From Cryptomeria japonica (taxonomy: Eukaryota; Streptophyta; Pinopsida; Cupressales; Cupressaceae): DNA of 64,000 nucleotides. The stretch lies in contig NW_026728918.1 in the NCBI RefSeq assembly GCF_030272615.1, positions 312,001 to 376,000 on the forward strand, written 5' to 3'. The notes below the pieces were generated by a model, which was not told the DNA's origin, ran no database searches, and worked only from the letters and a program-made list of their open reading frames with translations. Position numbers and translations under genes: made by a program. This document shows positions 31,701 through 42,990 of this stretch, in pieces (position 1 is the first letter of the stretch; the number at the start of each line of letters is the position of its first letter).

Positions 31701-33710
31701 CGAGAGCTAAATGTGTTGCAGAAGTCAAGATCAAATTGTAGCTAGTAGTTCGTTTAACGTAGTGATTGAGAGAAGTTACTAAGATTCGGTCTGGTTTCAA
31801 GAATGATCTATCCTATGTAAGATGTTATCTAAGTTAACTTAGGTTTGATAAGATGTTGTTTGAACTAGCTTAAAGATGATCAAAAAAATCATGCCACACA
31901 ATGGCAGGGGTACACTATCAAGGTTGTTTATGCTCAGGAGGATGATAACCAGTTTTAGGCTTGTTGTAGACTGTTTTAGGTAGGTTTGACTGTTCTAAGA
32001 CTGTACAACAATATAGCAGCTTTAGGATAATAAGAGTTTTGTTTCATACGAGTTGCTCCCTAGTACGGTACGACACATGGGCATGTCCCGAATGACAAAG
32101 GATTCAGTGTAGTTTTGTCTCGTATGACATAGGATTTAGCTTTAAATGACAGACTTCTGGGTTTTGTACGACAGAGGATTGAGCTCGGACGACAAATTAG
32201 CAGACTCGTACAACATAGGATATGGTGCAGGACGACAAATGATTAGGTTCGTACAACTGTTAACAAGACAGAGACAAAAATTTTGAGTTTTTCAATAACT
32301 CAGTATGACCAATTCTGAGATGGACTGATTTTGACCAGGATAGAGTAGTTTTGGACAAATTTTCAACTTAGGGTAGACTAGTTCTGACACGAACAGATGT
32401 TATCACTGAGTTGTTGATTTGTTTTCTCCAGTTTTAGTATTCTAGTTTTAGTTTGAGGGATGAAAACACAGAAAACACGCAGTATGAATAGTAACTCCAA
32501 TCACAACATGCAAACCCTATGGAAGTTGGCTTAGAGAAAAAAACCTTTGCTTGCTGACTTAGGTACACACCCAATAGCTAATCAGAATATGACTATTGAG
32601 TCTCACACAATGGATTCTCAACGGTGTATTAACTGACTCCAAATGCTAATGGGGGCACGATATGGCAAGTGTCTTGAGAGAGTTACTATCTCTCTTGCAG
32701 AAAGATTATCAACCTTTCGGAGGTGAATCGGGTAGCTTCTAATTTTAATTGGATCTAGTAAGGGTTCCATTCGGTGCATCGAGGTATAAACTCAATTAAG
32801 AGGTCTCCCAGCCTTTAAAACCAAGGTTCAATATACCTGAAGGTACTGAGGAGAGCTATTCCCGAGCATTGTCATTGACTTGATTTTCATCAAATCACGT
32901 TTATTTTATAGTGAGATGGAGTACTTGCCATTTAGCCGTTCCCACTTAGGTCGTTCCGCTCACACCGGCCATAAAGGATTTAAGAGTTTTTAAGCTCCTC
33001 GAGAGGGCAAGCTTGCTAAAGATATACAAATCTCAAACAAAGAAAATGCCTCAAGGGTCTGGATTTTCGATTGTCTAAAAAGACAAGAGCATACTCTCCT
33101 ACCTCTTGGAATTTACTTAAAACACGAAATACAAATTTGTTCTTTAACTAGATAGCAAGTTAGGTGCCTAAAAAATGAATTTAAAGAATACACGATGTTT
33201 GGTTGATTCTCTTTAGGCAACCTGTAAAAACAATGTATTAGTAGTCATGTTGTTTTCATTCTTTGATAGGTGTATGTTTGATTGATAAATTCTTTGACAA
33301 GCGTCCTACAAGAAACTGGTTAGGCTGTGAAAATATCAGGCAGATAGAAGACGATTCAGGGTTAGCGTCAGTATCATCAAAATTTGACAGAAGACCTGAA
33401 AAGTGAAACTTTCTTTAACCCAACAGAATACAGAATCGTATGACAATTATCATAGAATGAAATGACAAAAGACTTTTATCATACGAGTCAGAACTAAGCA
33501 TAGGACGACAGAAGATAAAACCAGATAATCAGAACAGCATGTCGTACGACAAGTAACAGGCTTCAATATAATGTTGTACGATAAATAACATGCTTCAATA
33601 TAATTTTGTATGATGCAGTGATACTATTTGTATGATATTTCGCAGAGATTGTACGGACGAAACCTACGAGATTAAAAAAATGATTTTGAGGCCGAAAAAA
33701 TAGTTTCCTG
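31701..33710 (-). other. Gypsy-2 leader (5' untranslated region)
   Basis: A 2-kb leader between primer site and gag without coding domains. Two zones, about 32040-32285 and 33428-33660, are studded with TCGTACGACA-like words (for example CTCGTATGACATAGG, TTTTGTACGACAGAGG, GTCGTACGACAAG). The middle part is unique-looking. A copy lies at 37066-39276. Confidence 0.65.
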
Positions 33711-33727
33711 CCCCATGGTGGGTGCCA
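33711..33727 (-). other. Gypsy-2 primer-binding site
   Basis: On the minus strand TGGCACCCACCATGGGG starts four bases after the CA end of the 5' LTR. The primer tRNA was not identified. The duplicated copy is at 39277-39293 with small differences. Confidence 0.75.
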
Positions 33728-33731
33728 AAAA

Positions 33732-34833
33732 TGTGTGTGTGAAAAGTGGACCTGTAACTGTATCTGGAATACACAACACTTCAATTAAGTCATTAGATGC
33801 ATGGTTAGTAAATCAATAATCAATAAATAATAAACCATTACAAATCGACCCATTGCCTTCTAGTAGATGCGAGTTTAGATTGCTCTTAGATTGCTAAGCT
33901 ATCCAGTGACTTGAGAACACCTAAACGAAGGATTTTTAAATCTATATGAGCATGAATATGAGCTAAATGGATGCAAGATTTAAGCTAGATATGCAAGATT
34001 AATCTAACATGATTTAAGCCATATATGAATATTTAAGCTAAATGATTTAATGAATATAAAATAACTAATATGCAATATCTCAATGCAAATTCTCAATGAA
34101 CCTAGAGCAAAAACAACATAATAGCAATATATTCTCCAGGATTTTTGAATGAGAGATGAGAGCCTGAATTTATAGAAAATTCAAAAAGAAACCAAAGACT
34201 AAGACGAAATGACAATGAGCGGTCAAGATTTTCCAAGAGGAAGCACAATCCAAGTGAATTGATGTGATTGGATGCTTTTCTCTGTTTTAAAGGAAATTGA
34301 ACTAAAATTAAGATAAAATCAAGAAAAAACTGATTTATTCTCTATTTCATTGAATTTTAATATTTAATTGTTTTAATTGCTTTCTTTGAGATTATTTATC
34401 AATTTTTAATTTGTTTTTCAAGATTATCTCCAATTGATTTCTTTTCTCAAATTTTTAATTCTTTTATTTGTCAACTAATTCCTTTTTTGATTTGTTTCCT
34501 TTTTTGAAGATTTGTGCTCATAATTTCCAATTCCTCTTTCTTGATTTGTTTCCCTTTTTGAAGATTTATGGCAAATTGATTTATTTAATTAAATATGCTA
34601 GGATATTTAATAAAATAAATAAGATAATTGTTTAAAATAATTTACTTGGAATGATTTAATTAATTAAATAAATATTTAATTAATATTGGTTGATTAATTT
34701 TGCCATGTGACATTTGATGATTAAAGAATTAATTGTGTGCTCAAGATTTATTTAATTGCCTTTGGTTAGGACCTTGGTGACATTGTCGAGATTAGGGACC
34801 CATGGTTTAGATGACCATTTTTAGGGTATCACA
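33732..34833 (-). repeat. Gypsy-2 5' LTR (LTR-b)
   Basis: A 1,102-bp LTR, TG...CA on the minus strand, starting TGTGATACCCTAAAAATGG. It is followed by the CTTAG target duplication and the resumed Copia RT. Confidence 0.92.
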
Positions 34834-36003
34834 CTTAGGTGGAAGGAATAGATTTTGAAGAAAAATTTTCTCTGGTAGAAAGGATGGAAGCTATACGTAT
34901 GTTTCCTGTATTTTATTCTTACAAGAACTTTAGATTTTATCAAATGGATGTCAAGATACCATTTTTGAATGGAGATCTAGAAGAAGAGGTATACATTGAG
35001 AAAACGGATGGGTTTATACTAATAGAAGATTTAGATATGGTGTGAAGACTGAAGAAATCATTGTATGGGCTCAAATAGGTTTCCAAGGTTTGGTATGAAG
35101 ATTAGATAGGTATTTTCTATGATATAATTTTAGGAAAGGTACAATAGATAGTAATCTTTATTTCAAGATTGATGGAGATAAGTTATTGATTGTTATAGTT
35201 TATGTTGACGACATTATATTCAAAGGAAATGATAGCTTATGTAAATATTTTTCTAAAGAGATGCAAAAAGAGTTTGAAATGTCAATGATTGGTGAGTTAT
35301 CTTTCTTTCTTGGAGACTTAGTTTCCATATAGACTGATAGAAGATCTGGATATGGTGTGTAGACTGAAGAAATCATTGTATGGGCTCAAACAGGTTTCCA
35401 AGGTTTCGTATGCAAGATTATACAGGTATTTGCTATGACAAAATTTATGGAAAGGTACAATAGATAGGAATATTTATTTCAATATTGATGGAGATAAGTT
35501 ATTGATTGTTATAGTTTATGTTGATGACATTATATTCAAAGGAAATGATAGCTTATGTAAAGATTTTTCTAAAGAGATGCAAAAATATTTTGAAATGTCA
35601 ATGATTAGTGAGTTATCTTTCTTTCTTGGATTACAAGTTATTTAATCAAAAACTGAAATTTTAATCTCACAAAGAAAGTATGTGAAATAATTGTTGAAGA
35701 AATTTGAGTTTGATGGTTTTAAACCTATTACAACTCCTTTGACCATTGGTTGCAAGATGAGAAAAGATGATGAAACTCTGGAGATTAATTAGAAGTACAG
35801 ATCAATGATTGCTAGATTATTGTATTTGGTAGCATCTAGATCAGATATCGTGCAACTTATATGTTTGGCAGCTAGGTTTTAGGTAAATCCGAAGGTTACA
35901 CATGAGCAAGTTGTGAAAAGAATTTTTGGATATTTGAAAGGTACTGTAGATTTTAGACTCTGGTATAAAAAAGGTAGAGATTTCATGTTAAAAGTTTATA
36001 CTG
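34834..36003 (+). pseudogene. Host Copia RT-RNase H, rearranged copy in unit 1
   Basis: Resumes the RT of the 18358-18582 piece: ERMEAIRMFPVFYSYKNFRF, YQMDVKIPFLNGDLEEEVYI, a YVDD-type site (TTTATGTTGACGACATTATA) and GELSFFLG. At about 35315 it jumps to a CTTAGTTTCCATATAG junction and back to RT (ACTGATAGAAGATC), then runs to YLKGTVDFRLWYKKGRDFML and stops at the junction with gag. This is a deleted form of the two tandem Copia copies at 40400-42480. Many stops. Confidence 0.8.
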
Positions 36004-37065
36004 ATAGTATCTACCACTCCATCACTAACAACATTCATGTTGTCATCATTGTCATATTTCCAGTACTTTCTCTTTTCTTTAGAACTATAACCTTGCGATG
36101 TTTCTTTCCAAAGTGATATATCTCCCTTTTTTATAAGCACATCTTCCATTCTAAGGGCGTTATCTACCATTTTGTTGAATGAAGGATGTACTTGCATCTG
36201 GGCATTGTACTTTAATTCAAGGATTAAGTTGTTTACAAAGATATCCATTTTCTCAAGGTCTGGGATAGTCTATGAATATCTAGAGAACATCTTTCTCCAT
36301 CGTTGGAGAAAAGTGAGAAAGGGTTCTCTTGTTTTTTATTTGGTATTGCAAAGTTCTATCATAGTGACTGGGTGACGAATGTTGGAGGAGTATTGTTGTA
36401 GGAATAGTTGGATTAATTCTTCGAAAGTTTTTATTCCCATGGGTAGACTTGAGAACCATTCCATAGCTTGCCCCCCTAAACTTCTCGAGAAAAGGCACAT
36501 GAGATACGTTTGGTTGTGCATGAACTCCATACATAAAGCACAAAATTCTCTGATATGATCTTGGGGGTCCGTATTCTCATCATATTTGTCAAACTTAGGC
36601 ATTTCTACCCTTGAGGGAAAGGGAGGCATGTAAAGGTTTTTGTCAAATGGGAATGGGCATATTGTGTCCAGAGAAAATTGTTTTGGTGTTTTATCTTTGT
36701 TTTTTAGTTTTGTGACCTTGTTTGTAATGTTTGCATTTGTTTGTTTATCTTTCCCCATGGTGTCTCTTCTTCTTTAGTGATGAGGGGCTCCACATTATAA
36801 CCAATAGGGAGTTTGGTGCCTTGCTTTGCTAATTCTAGGAAATAGTCTTCTTTTTCCCTAGCCATGATGACCTTCATCATTTTTTGAAATTCTTTATCAT
36901 TCTGACATTTATGAATTTCGGCCTCGGGAGGCTCAGGAAGCTCAGATTCAGTTGATGAGGAATCACTGTTAGTGGCATGATTGCAGAAGTTGTCATGAGT
37001 GTCTCGTTTACTAGCTTCTCTTTCTTGTCTTTCCCTAGACATGGTGGGAGAGAGGGGCCGACCAA
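36004..37065 (-). pseudogene. gag: Duplicated 5' half of Gypsy-2 gag
   Basis: Copy of about 30478-31540. It retains GGQAMEWFSSLPMGIKTFEE, PPFPSRVEMPKFDKYDENTD and ETPWGKINKQMQ. It ends abruptly on the left in Copia sequence, so it lacks the zinc knuckle and all of pol. Some stops of the original are absent here (for example PKFDKYDENTD is open) and new frameshifts are present. Confidence 0.8.
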
Positions 37066-39276
37066 AGATTGGTAGATCGTAAACTAGTATTTGTGATAAG
37101 GGTCCGGTTTATTTGGAAAGAGATTTTCTACAAAGAATGGATTGTTGTTTGATGAAAAGGGTGTTTTTTTATTTGTTTGTTTTGCTGCAAGAGTTTCTGG
37201 TTTGAACAGGCATTTGTAACCGACCGAACTGAGAGCTAAATGTGTTGCAGTAGTTTGTTTAACATAGTGATTGAGAGAAGTTACTAAAATCTGGTCTAGT
37301 TTCAAGAATGATCTATCCTATGTAAGACGTTATCTAAGTTAACTTAGGTTTGATAAGATGTTGTTTGAACTAGCTTAAAGATGATCGACAAAATTGTGCA
37401 ACGCAATGACAGGGGTACACTATCAACGTTGTTTATGCTCAGGAGGATGATAACCAATTTTAGGCTCGCTATAGACTGTTTTAGGCAGGTTTGACTATTC
37501 TGGACTGATAAACTCAGAGACTTGTACGACATGATTTCTAAGACTGTACGACAGTATAGAAGCTTTAGGATAATAACAGTTTTGTTTTGTACGAGTTGCT
37601 CCCTAGTACAGTATAACAAATGGGCATGTCCCGAACGACAAAGGATTCAATGCAGTTTTGTCTCGTACGACATAGGATTTAGCTTTAAATGACAGACTTC
37701 TGGGTTTTGTATGACAGAGGATTGATCTCGAATGACAAATTAGTAGACTCGTACAACACAGGATATGGTGCAGGACGACAAATGATCAGGTTCGTACGAT
37801 TGTTAACAGGACAGAGACAAAAATTATGAGTTTTTCAATAACTGAGTATGAGCAATTCTGAGATGGACTGATTTTTGACCAGGATAGACTAGTTTTGGAC
37901 AAATTTTTGACTTAGGGTAGACTAGTTCTGACACGGACAGAGTTTATCACTGTGTTGTTGATTTGTTTTCTCTAGTTTTAGTATTCCAGTTTTAGTTTGA
38001 GGGATGAAAACACAAAAAACACGTAGTTCAAACAGTAACTCCAATCACAACATGCAAACCCTATGGAAGTTGGCTTAGAGAAGAAAACCTTTGCTTGCTA
38101 ACTTAGGTACACACCCAATAGCTAATCAGAATATGGTCGTTGAGTCTCACATAATGGATTCTCAACACCGTATTAACCGACTCCAAATGCTAATGGGAGC
38201 ACAATATGGCAAGTGTCTTGGGAGAGTTACTATCTCTCTTGCAGAAACATTATCAACCTTTCGAAGGTGAATCGAGTAGCTTATAATTTTAATTGGATCT
38301 AGTAAGGGTTCCATTCAGCGCGTCAAGGTATAAACTCAATTAAGAGGTCTCGCAGCCTTGAAAACTAAGGTTCAATATACCCGAAAGTACTGAGGAGAGC
38401 TATTCCCGAGCACTGTCGTTGACTTGATTTTCATCAAATCACATTTATTTTATAGTGAGCTGGAGTACTTGGCATTTAGCCATTCCCACTTAGGTCATTC
38501 TGCTCACACCGGCCATAAAGGCTTTAAGAGTTTTTAAGCTCCTCGGGAGGGCAAGCCTGCTAAAGATATACAAATCTCAAACAAAGAAAATGCCTCAAGG
38601 GACTGGATTTTTGATTGTCTAAAAACACAAGAGCATACTCTCCTACCTCTCGAAATTTACTTAAAACACAAAATACAGATTTGTTCTTTAACCAGATAGC
38701 AAGTTAGGTTCCTAAAAAATGAATTTAAAGAATACACGATGTTTGGTTGATTCTCTTTAGGCAACCTGCAAAAACAATGTATCAGTAATCATGTTGTTTT
38801 CATTCTTTGACAGGCGTATGTTTGATTGATAAATTCTTTGACAAGAGTCCTACAAGAAACTGGTTAGGCTGTGAAAATATTAGGCAGACAAAAGATGATT
38901 TAGGGTTAGCGTCAGTATCATCAAAATTTGATAGAAGACCTGAAAAGTGAAACTTGCTTTAACCCAACAGAATACAGAATCATATGACAATTATCATAGA
39001 ATGAAATGACAAAAGAATTTTATCATACGAGTCAGAACTAAGCATAGGACAATAGAAGATAAAATCAGATAATCAGAACAGCATGTCGTACGACACCACT
39101 TTCTGATTCATATGGCAAGTAACATGCTTCAATATAATGTCGTACGATAAATAACATGCTTCAATATAATTTTGTATGATGTAGTGATACTATTCGTACA
39201 ATATTTCGTAGAGATTGTACGGATGAAACATGCAAGATAAAAAAAATGATTTTGAGGCCAAAAATTTAGTTTCCTG
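37066..39276 (-). other. Duplicated Gypsy-2 leader
   Basis: Copy of 31541-33710 with the same two TCGTACGACA-rich zones (about 37515-37805 and 38980-39220). No coding domain. Confidence 0.75.
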
Positions 39277-39293
39277 GCCCACGATGGGTGCCA
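39277..39293 (-). other. Duplicated primer-binding site
   Basis: On the minus strand TGGCACCCATCGTGGGC, matching 33711-33727 with a few changes, next to LTR-c. Confidence 0.7.
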
Positions 39294-39297
39294 AAAA

Positions 39298-40399
39298 TAT
39301 GTGTGTGAAAAGTGGACCTGTATCTGTATCTGGAATACACAACACTCCAATTAATTCATTAGATGCATGGTTAGTAAATCAATAATCAATGAATAATAAA
39401 CCATTACAAATCGACCCATTGCCTTCTAGTAGATGCGATTTTAGATTGCTCTCAGATTGCTAAGTTATCCAGTGACTTGACAACACCTAAATGAAGGATT
39501 TTTAAATCTATATGAACATGAATATGAGCTAAATGGATGCAAGATTTAAGCTAGATATGCAAGATTAGTTTAACATGATTTAAGCCATATATGAATATTT
39601 AAGCTAAATGATTTAATGAATATGAAATAACTAATATGCAATATCTCAATGCAAATTCTCAATGAACCTAGAGCAAAAACAACATAATAACAATATATTC
39701 TCCAGGATTTTTGAATGAGAGATGAGAGCCTGAATTTATAGAAAATTCATAAAGAAACCAAAGGCTAAGACGAAATGATGATGAGCTGTCAAGATTTTCC
39801 AAGAGGAAGCACAATCCAAGTGAATTGATGTGATTGGATGATTTTCTCAGTTTTAAAGGAAATTGAACTAAAATTAAGATAAAATCAAGAAAAAACTGAT
39901 TTATTCTCTATTTCATTCAATTTTAATATTTAATTGTTTTAATTGCTTTCTTTGAGATTATTTATCAATTTTTAATTTGTTTTTCAAGATTATCTCCAAT
40001 TGATTTCTTTTCTCAAACTTTTAATTCTTTTTTTTGTCAACTAATTCCTTTTTTGATTTGTTTCCTTTTTTGAAGATTTGTGCTCATAATTTCCAATTCC
40101 TCTTTCTTGATTTGTTTCCCTTTTTGAAGATTTATGGCAAATTGATTTATTTAATTAAATATGCTAGGATATTTAATAAAAAAAATAAGATAATTGTTTT
40201 AAATGATTTACTTGGAATGATTTAATTAATTAAATAAATATTTAATTAATATTGGTTGATTAATTTTGCCATGTGACATTTGATGATTATAGAATTAATT
40301 GTGTACTCAAGATTTATTTAATTGCCTTTTGTTAGGACCTTGGTGACGTTGTTGAGATTAGGGACCCATGGTTTAGATGACCATTTTTAGGGTATTACA
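39298..40399 (-). repeat. Duplicated Gypsy-2 5' LTR (LTR-c)
   Basis: A 1,102-bp copy of LTR-b, again followed by CTTAG and Copia RT. The third LTR of this family in the window arises from the tandem duplication and not from a separate insertion. Confidence 0.9.
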
Positions 40400-41369
40400 C
40401 TTAGGTGGAAGGAATAGATTTTGAAGAAACTTTTTCTCTGGTAGAAAGGATGGAAGCTATACGTATGTTTCTTGTATTTTCTTCTTACAAGAACTTTAGA
40501 TTTTATCAAATGGATGCCAAGATAGCATTTTTGAATGGAGATCTAAAAGAAGAAGTATACATTGAGAAAACGGATGGGTTTATACTAATAGAAGATCTAG
40601 ATATGGTGTGCAGACTGAAGAAATCATTGTATGGGCTGAAATACGTTTCCAAGGTTTGGTATGAAGATTAGACAGGTATTTTCTATGATAGAATTTTAGG
40701 AAAGGTACAATAGATAGTAATCTTTATTTTAAGATTGATGGAGATAAGTTATTGATTGTTATAGTTTATGTTGATGACATTATATTCAAAGGAAATGATA
40801 GCTTATGTAAAGATTTTTCTAAAGAGATGGAAAAAGAGTTTGAAATGCCAATGATTGGTGAGTTATCTTTCTTTCTTGGATTACAAGTTATTTAATCTAA
40901 AACTAGAATTTTTAGCTCACAAAGAAAGTATGTGAAAGAAATGATGAAGAAATTTGAGTTTGATGGTTGTAAACCTATTACAACTCCTTTGACTGTTGGT
41001 TGCAAGCTAAGAAAACATAATGAATCCCTAGAGATTAATTAGAAGCAAAAATCAATTATTGATAGATTATTGTATTTGGCAGCATCTAGGCTAGATATCA
41101 TGCAGGTTGTATGTTTGGAGGCTAGGTTTTAGGCAAATCCTAAGGTTACACATGAGCAAGTTATGAAAAGAATTTTCATATATTTGAAAGGTACTGTAGA
41201 TTTTAGAATTTGGTATAAAAAAGGTGGAGATTTCATGTTAAAAGTTTATACTGATGTAGATTGGGTTGGAAATGTCGATGATTGGAAGAGTACTAGTGGT
41301 AGTGCTTTCTTTTTAGGAGACAAAATGGTCTCTTGGTTCAGTATGAAACAAGACTTAGTTTCCATATAG
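40400..41369 (+). pseudogene. Host Copia RT to RNase H (first tandem copy)
   Basis: Plus-strand Copia: VEGIDFEETFSLVERMEAIR, YQMDAKIAFLNGDLKEEVYI, CRLKKSLYGLKYVSKVWYED, a YVDD active site (TATGTTGATGACATT at about 40766), then the start of RNase H with TDVDWVGNVDDWKSTSGSAF and SWFSMKQDLVS. RT copies the element RNA; RNase H removes it. Stops after WYED and elsewhere make it a pseudogene. It breaks off at the RNase H and restarts in RT at 41370. Confidence 0.85.
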
Positions 41370-42480
41370 ACTGATAGAAGATCTAAATATGGTGTGTAGA
41401 CTGAAGAAATCATTGTATGGGCTCAAACAGGTTTCCAAGGTTTCGTACGCAAGATTATACAGGTATTTGCTATGACAAAATTTCAGGAAAGGTACAATAG
41501 ATAGTAATATTTATTTCAATATTGATAGAGATAAGTTATTGATTGTTACAGTTTATGTTGATGACATATTATTCAAAGGAAATGATAGCTTATGTAAAGA
41601 TTTTTCTAAAGAGATGCAAAAAGATTTTGAATGTCAATGATTAGTGAGTTATCTTTCTCTCTTGGATTACAAGTTATTTAATCTAAAACTAAAATTTTAA
41701 TTTCACAAGGAAAGTATGTGAACTAAATGTTGAAGAAATTTGAGTTTGATGGTTGTAAACCTATTACAAATCCTTTGACCATTGGTTGCAAGATGAGAAA
41801 AGATGATGAAACTCTGGAGATTAATTAGAAGTACATATCAATGATTTCTTTATTATTATATTTGGTAGCATCTAGATCAGATAACGTGCAATTTATATGT
41901 TTGGCAGCTATGTTTTAGGCAAATCCAAAGGTTACACATGAGCAATTTGTGAAAAGAATTTTTGAATATTTGAAAGGCACTGTAGATTTTACACTCTGGT
42001 ATAAAAAGGTAGAGATTTCATGTTAAAAGTTTATACTCATGGAAATTGGGTTGGAAATGTTGATGACTAGAAGAATACTAGTGGTGGTGCTTTCTTTTTA
42101 GGACACAAATTGATCTCTTAGTTTAGTATGAAACAAGACTTAGTTTCTTTATGGACTGTTGAAATAAAGTATATATTTGTAGCATCTTGTCATACTCGGG
42201 TAATATGGATTAGACAAACCCTTAGAGATATCAAGGTAACATATGATGAAGCAAATCCTACTATGTGTGACAATACAAGTGCAATAAACATTTCAAAAAA
42301 ATTGGTTATGCATTCAAGAACAAAACACAATTCAATCAGATATCACTACTTAAGGGAGAAGGTTGCTGAGAAGGAAGTTTGATTGCAATATATTTTTACA
42401 AAAGAACATGTTGCGGATATTTTTACTAAGGCATTGGAAAAGGATACTTTTGAGTTTCTTTGGGATAATCTTTGAGTTAT
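41370..42480 (+). pseudogene. Host Copia RT to RNase H (second tandem copy)
   Basis: Begins again in RT at ACTGATAGAAGATCT and passes the YVDD site a second time (about 41550). The RNase H block at 42128-42382 reads VASCHTRVIWIRQTLRDIKV, CDNTSAINISKKLVMHSRTK and HNSIRYHYLRE, then a stop and KEHVADIFTKALEKDTF, the normal C-terminal end of Copia pol. Period relative to the first copy is about 786 bp. Confidence 0.85.
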
Positions 42481-42630
42481 TGCCCCACCTTCTTCTATCT
42501 AGGTGCATTATGTGCATAAAACTTTCCAAGGGGAGCATCCATGCCTATTTCTTTTTTCTGGATTGATTTTGTGGCTATTCTCATGGGGAGTAGTTGAGTA
42601 TGTATTGATTTTGTGGTGTTTTTATTTTAT

Positions 42631-42645
42631 GGAAAAGGGGGAGAT
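42631..42645 (+). other. Host Copia polypurine tract
   Basis: GGAAAAGGGGGAGAT lies after the Copia pol end and five bases before the LTR start at 42651. Confidence 0.7.
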
Positions 42646-42650
42646 AAATA

Positions 42651-42990
42651 TGGTTAGGAGTATAGAGATAATATATCCATAAATAGGAACATCTATTAGT
42701 GTGTCTATGTATACATGTGGACATCATGTAAGGGGTGGACACAACTAGCAATATAGCCTTGGTACATGAATGTAATAATGGAATTTAGATGATAAGATAG
42801 AAACTTATTATTAATCTATAGCTTGCACAATCCTCTAGGTCTACCCAATATCTGAAAGTCCTATGATTTTCTAAAATCATCATCATTAAACATTAATAAT
42901 TTTGAGGATTCCATGATACTTTACATCAATGAAAATATCTTATTGGTGATATGATCTATTAGTATCCCTGGTGGTTTCTTAATAAATGTT
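42651..42990 (+). repeat. Start of the host Copia 3' LTR
   Basis: Starts TGGTTAGGAGTATAGAG after the polypurine tract. After 340 bp it is interrupted by the retroposon at 42991-45045; the remainder should resume at about 45064 but its end was not found. The inverted partner of this LTR start is 53201-53523. Confidence 0.65.
42973..42990. repeat. Target duplication of arm-A retroposon (left)
   Basis: GGTTTCTTAATAAATGTT matches GGTTGCTTAATAAATATT at 45046-45063 at 16 of 18 bases, typical of LINE-type integration. Confidence 0.65.

Larger units (their letters stand above)
18583..34833 (-). mobile_element. Gypsy-2: 16.25-kb Tat-like element with antisense PMD ORF
   Basis: The element runs right to left. 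The 5' LTR is 33732-34833, primer site 33711-33727, leader to about 31700, gag-pol from about 31700 to 24733, a 5-kb 3' region holding a PMD ORF on the opposite strand, polypurine tract 19684-19696 and 3' LTR 18583-19683. A 5-bp target duplication (CTTAG) flanks it, and the insertion splits a Copia RT gene. Domain order is gag, G-patch, linker, RT, native RNase H, extra RNase H, integrase, the order expected of the Tat lineage. From gag to the extra RNase H nearly all blocks share one frame; integrase is shifted. Many stops make it inactive. Confidence 0.92.
30478..36003. repeat. Large tandem duplication, unit 1
   Basis: Contains the 5' half of Gypsy-2 gag, leader, LTR-b and 1.17 kb of Copia. 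It is repeated at 36004-41253. The junction at about 36003 joins Copia (GTTTATACTGAT) to mid-gag (AGTATCTACCACTCC), with three shared bases. Confidence 0.88.
36004..41253. repeat. Large tandem duplication, unit 2
   Basis: Second copy of unit 1: gag 5' half, leader, primer site, LTR-c and Copia RT to the point GTTTATACTGAT (41244-41255), after which the original Copia continues. About 280 bp shorter than unit 1 because the Copia parts differ in internal duplication and deletion. Confidence 0.85.

Noticed and set aside
39298-40399. A separate third insertion of the Gypsy-2 family
   Set aside because: Both flanks match unit 1 of the tandem duplication, including CTTAG and Copia RT, so it is a duplicated LTR.
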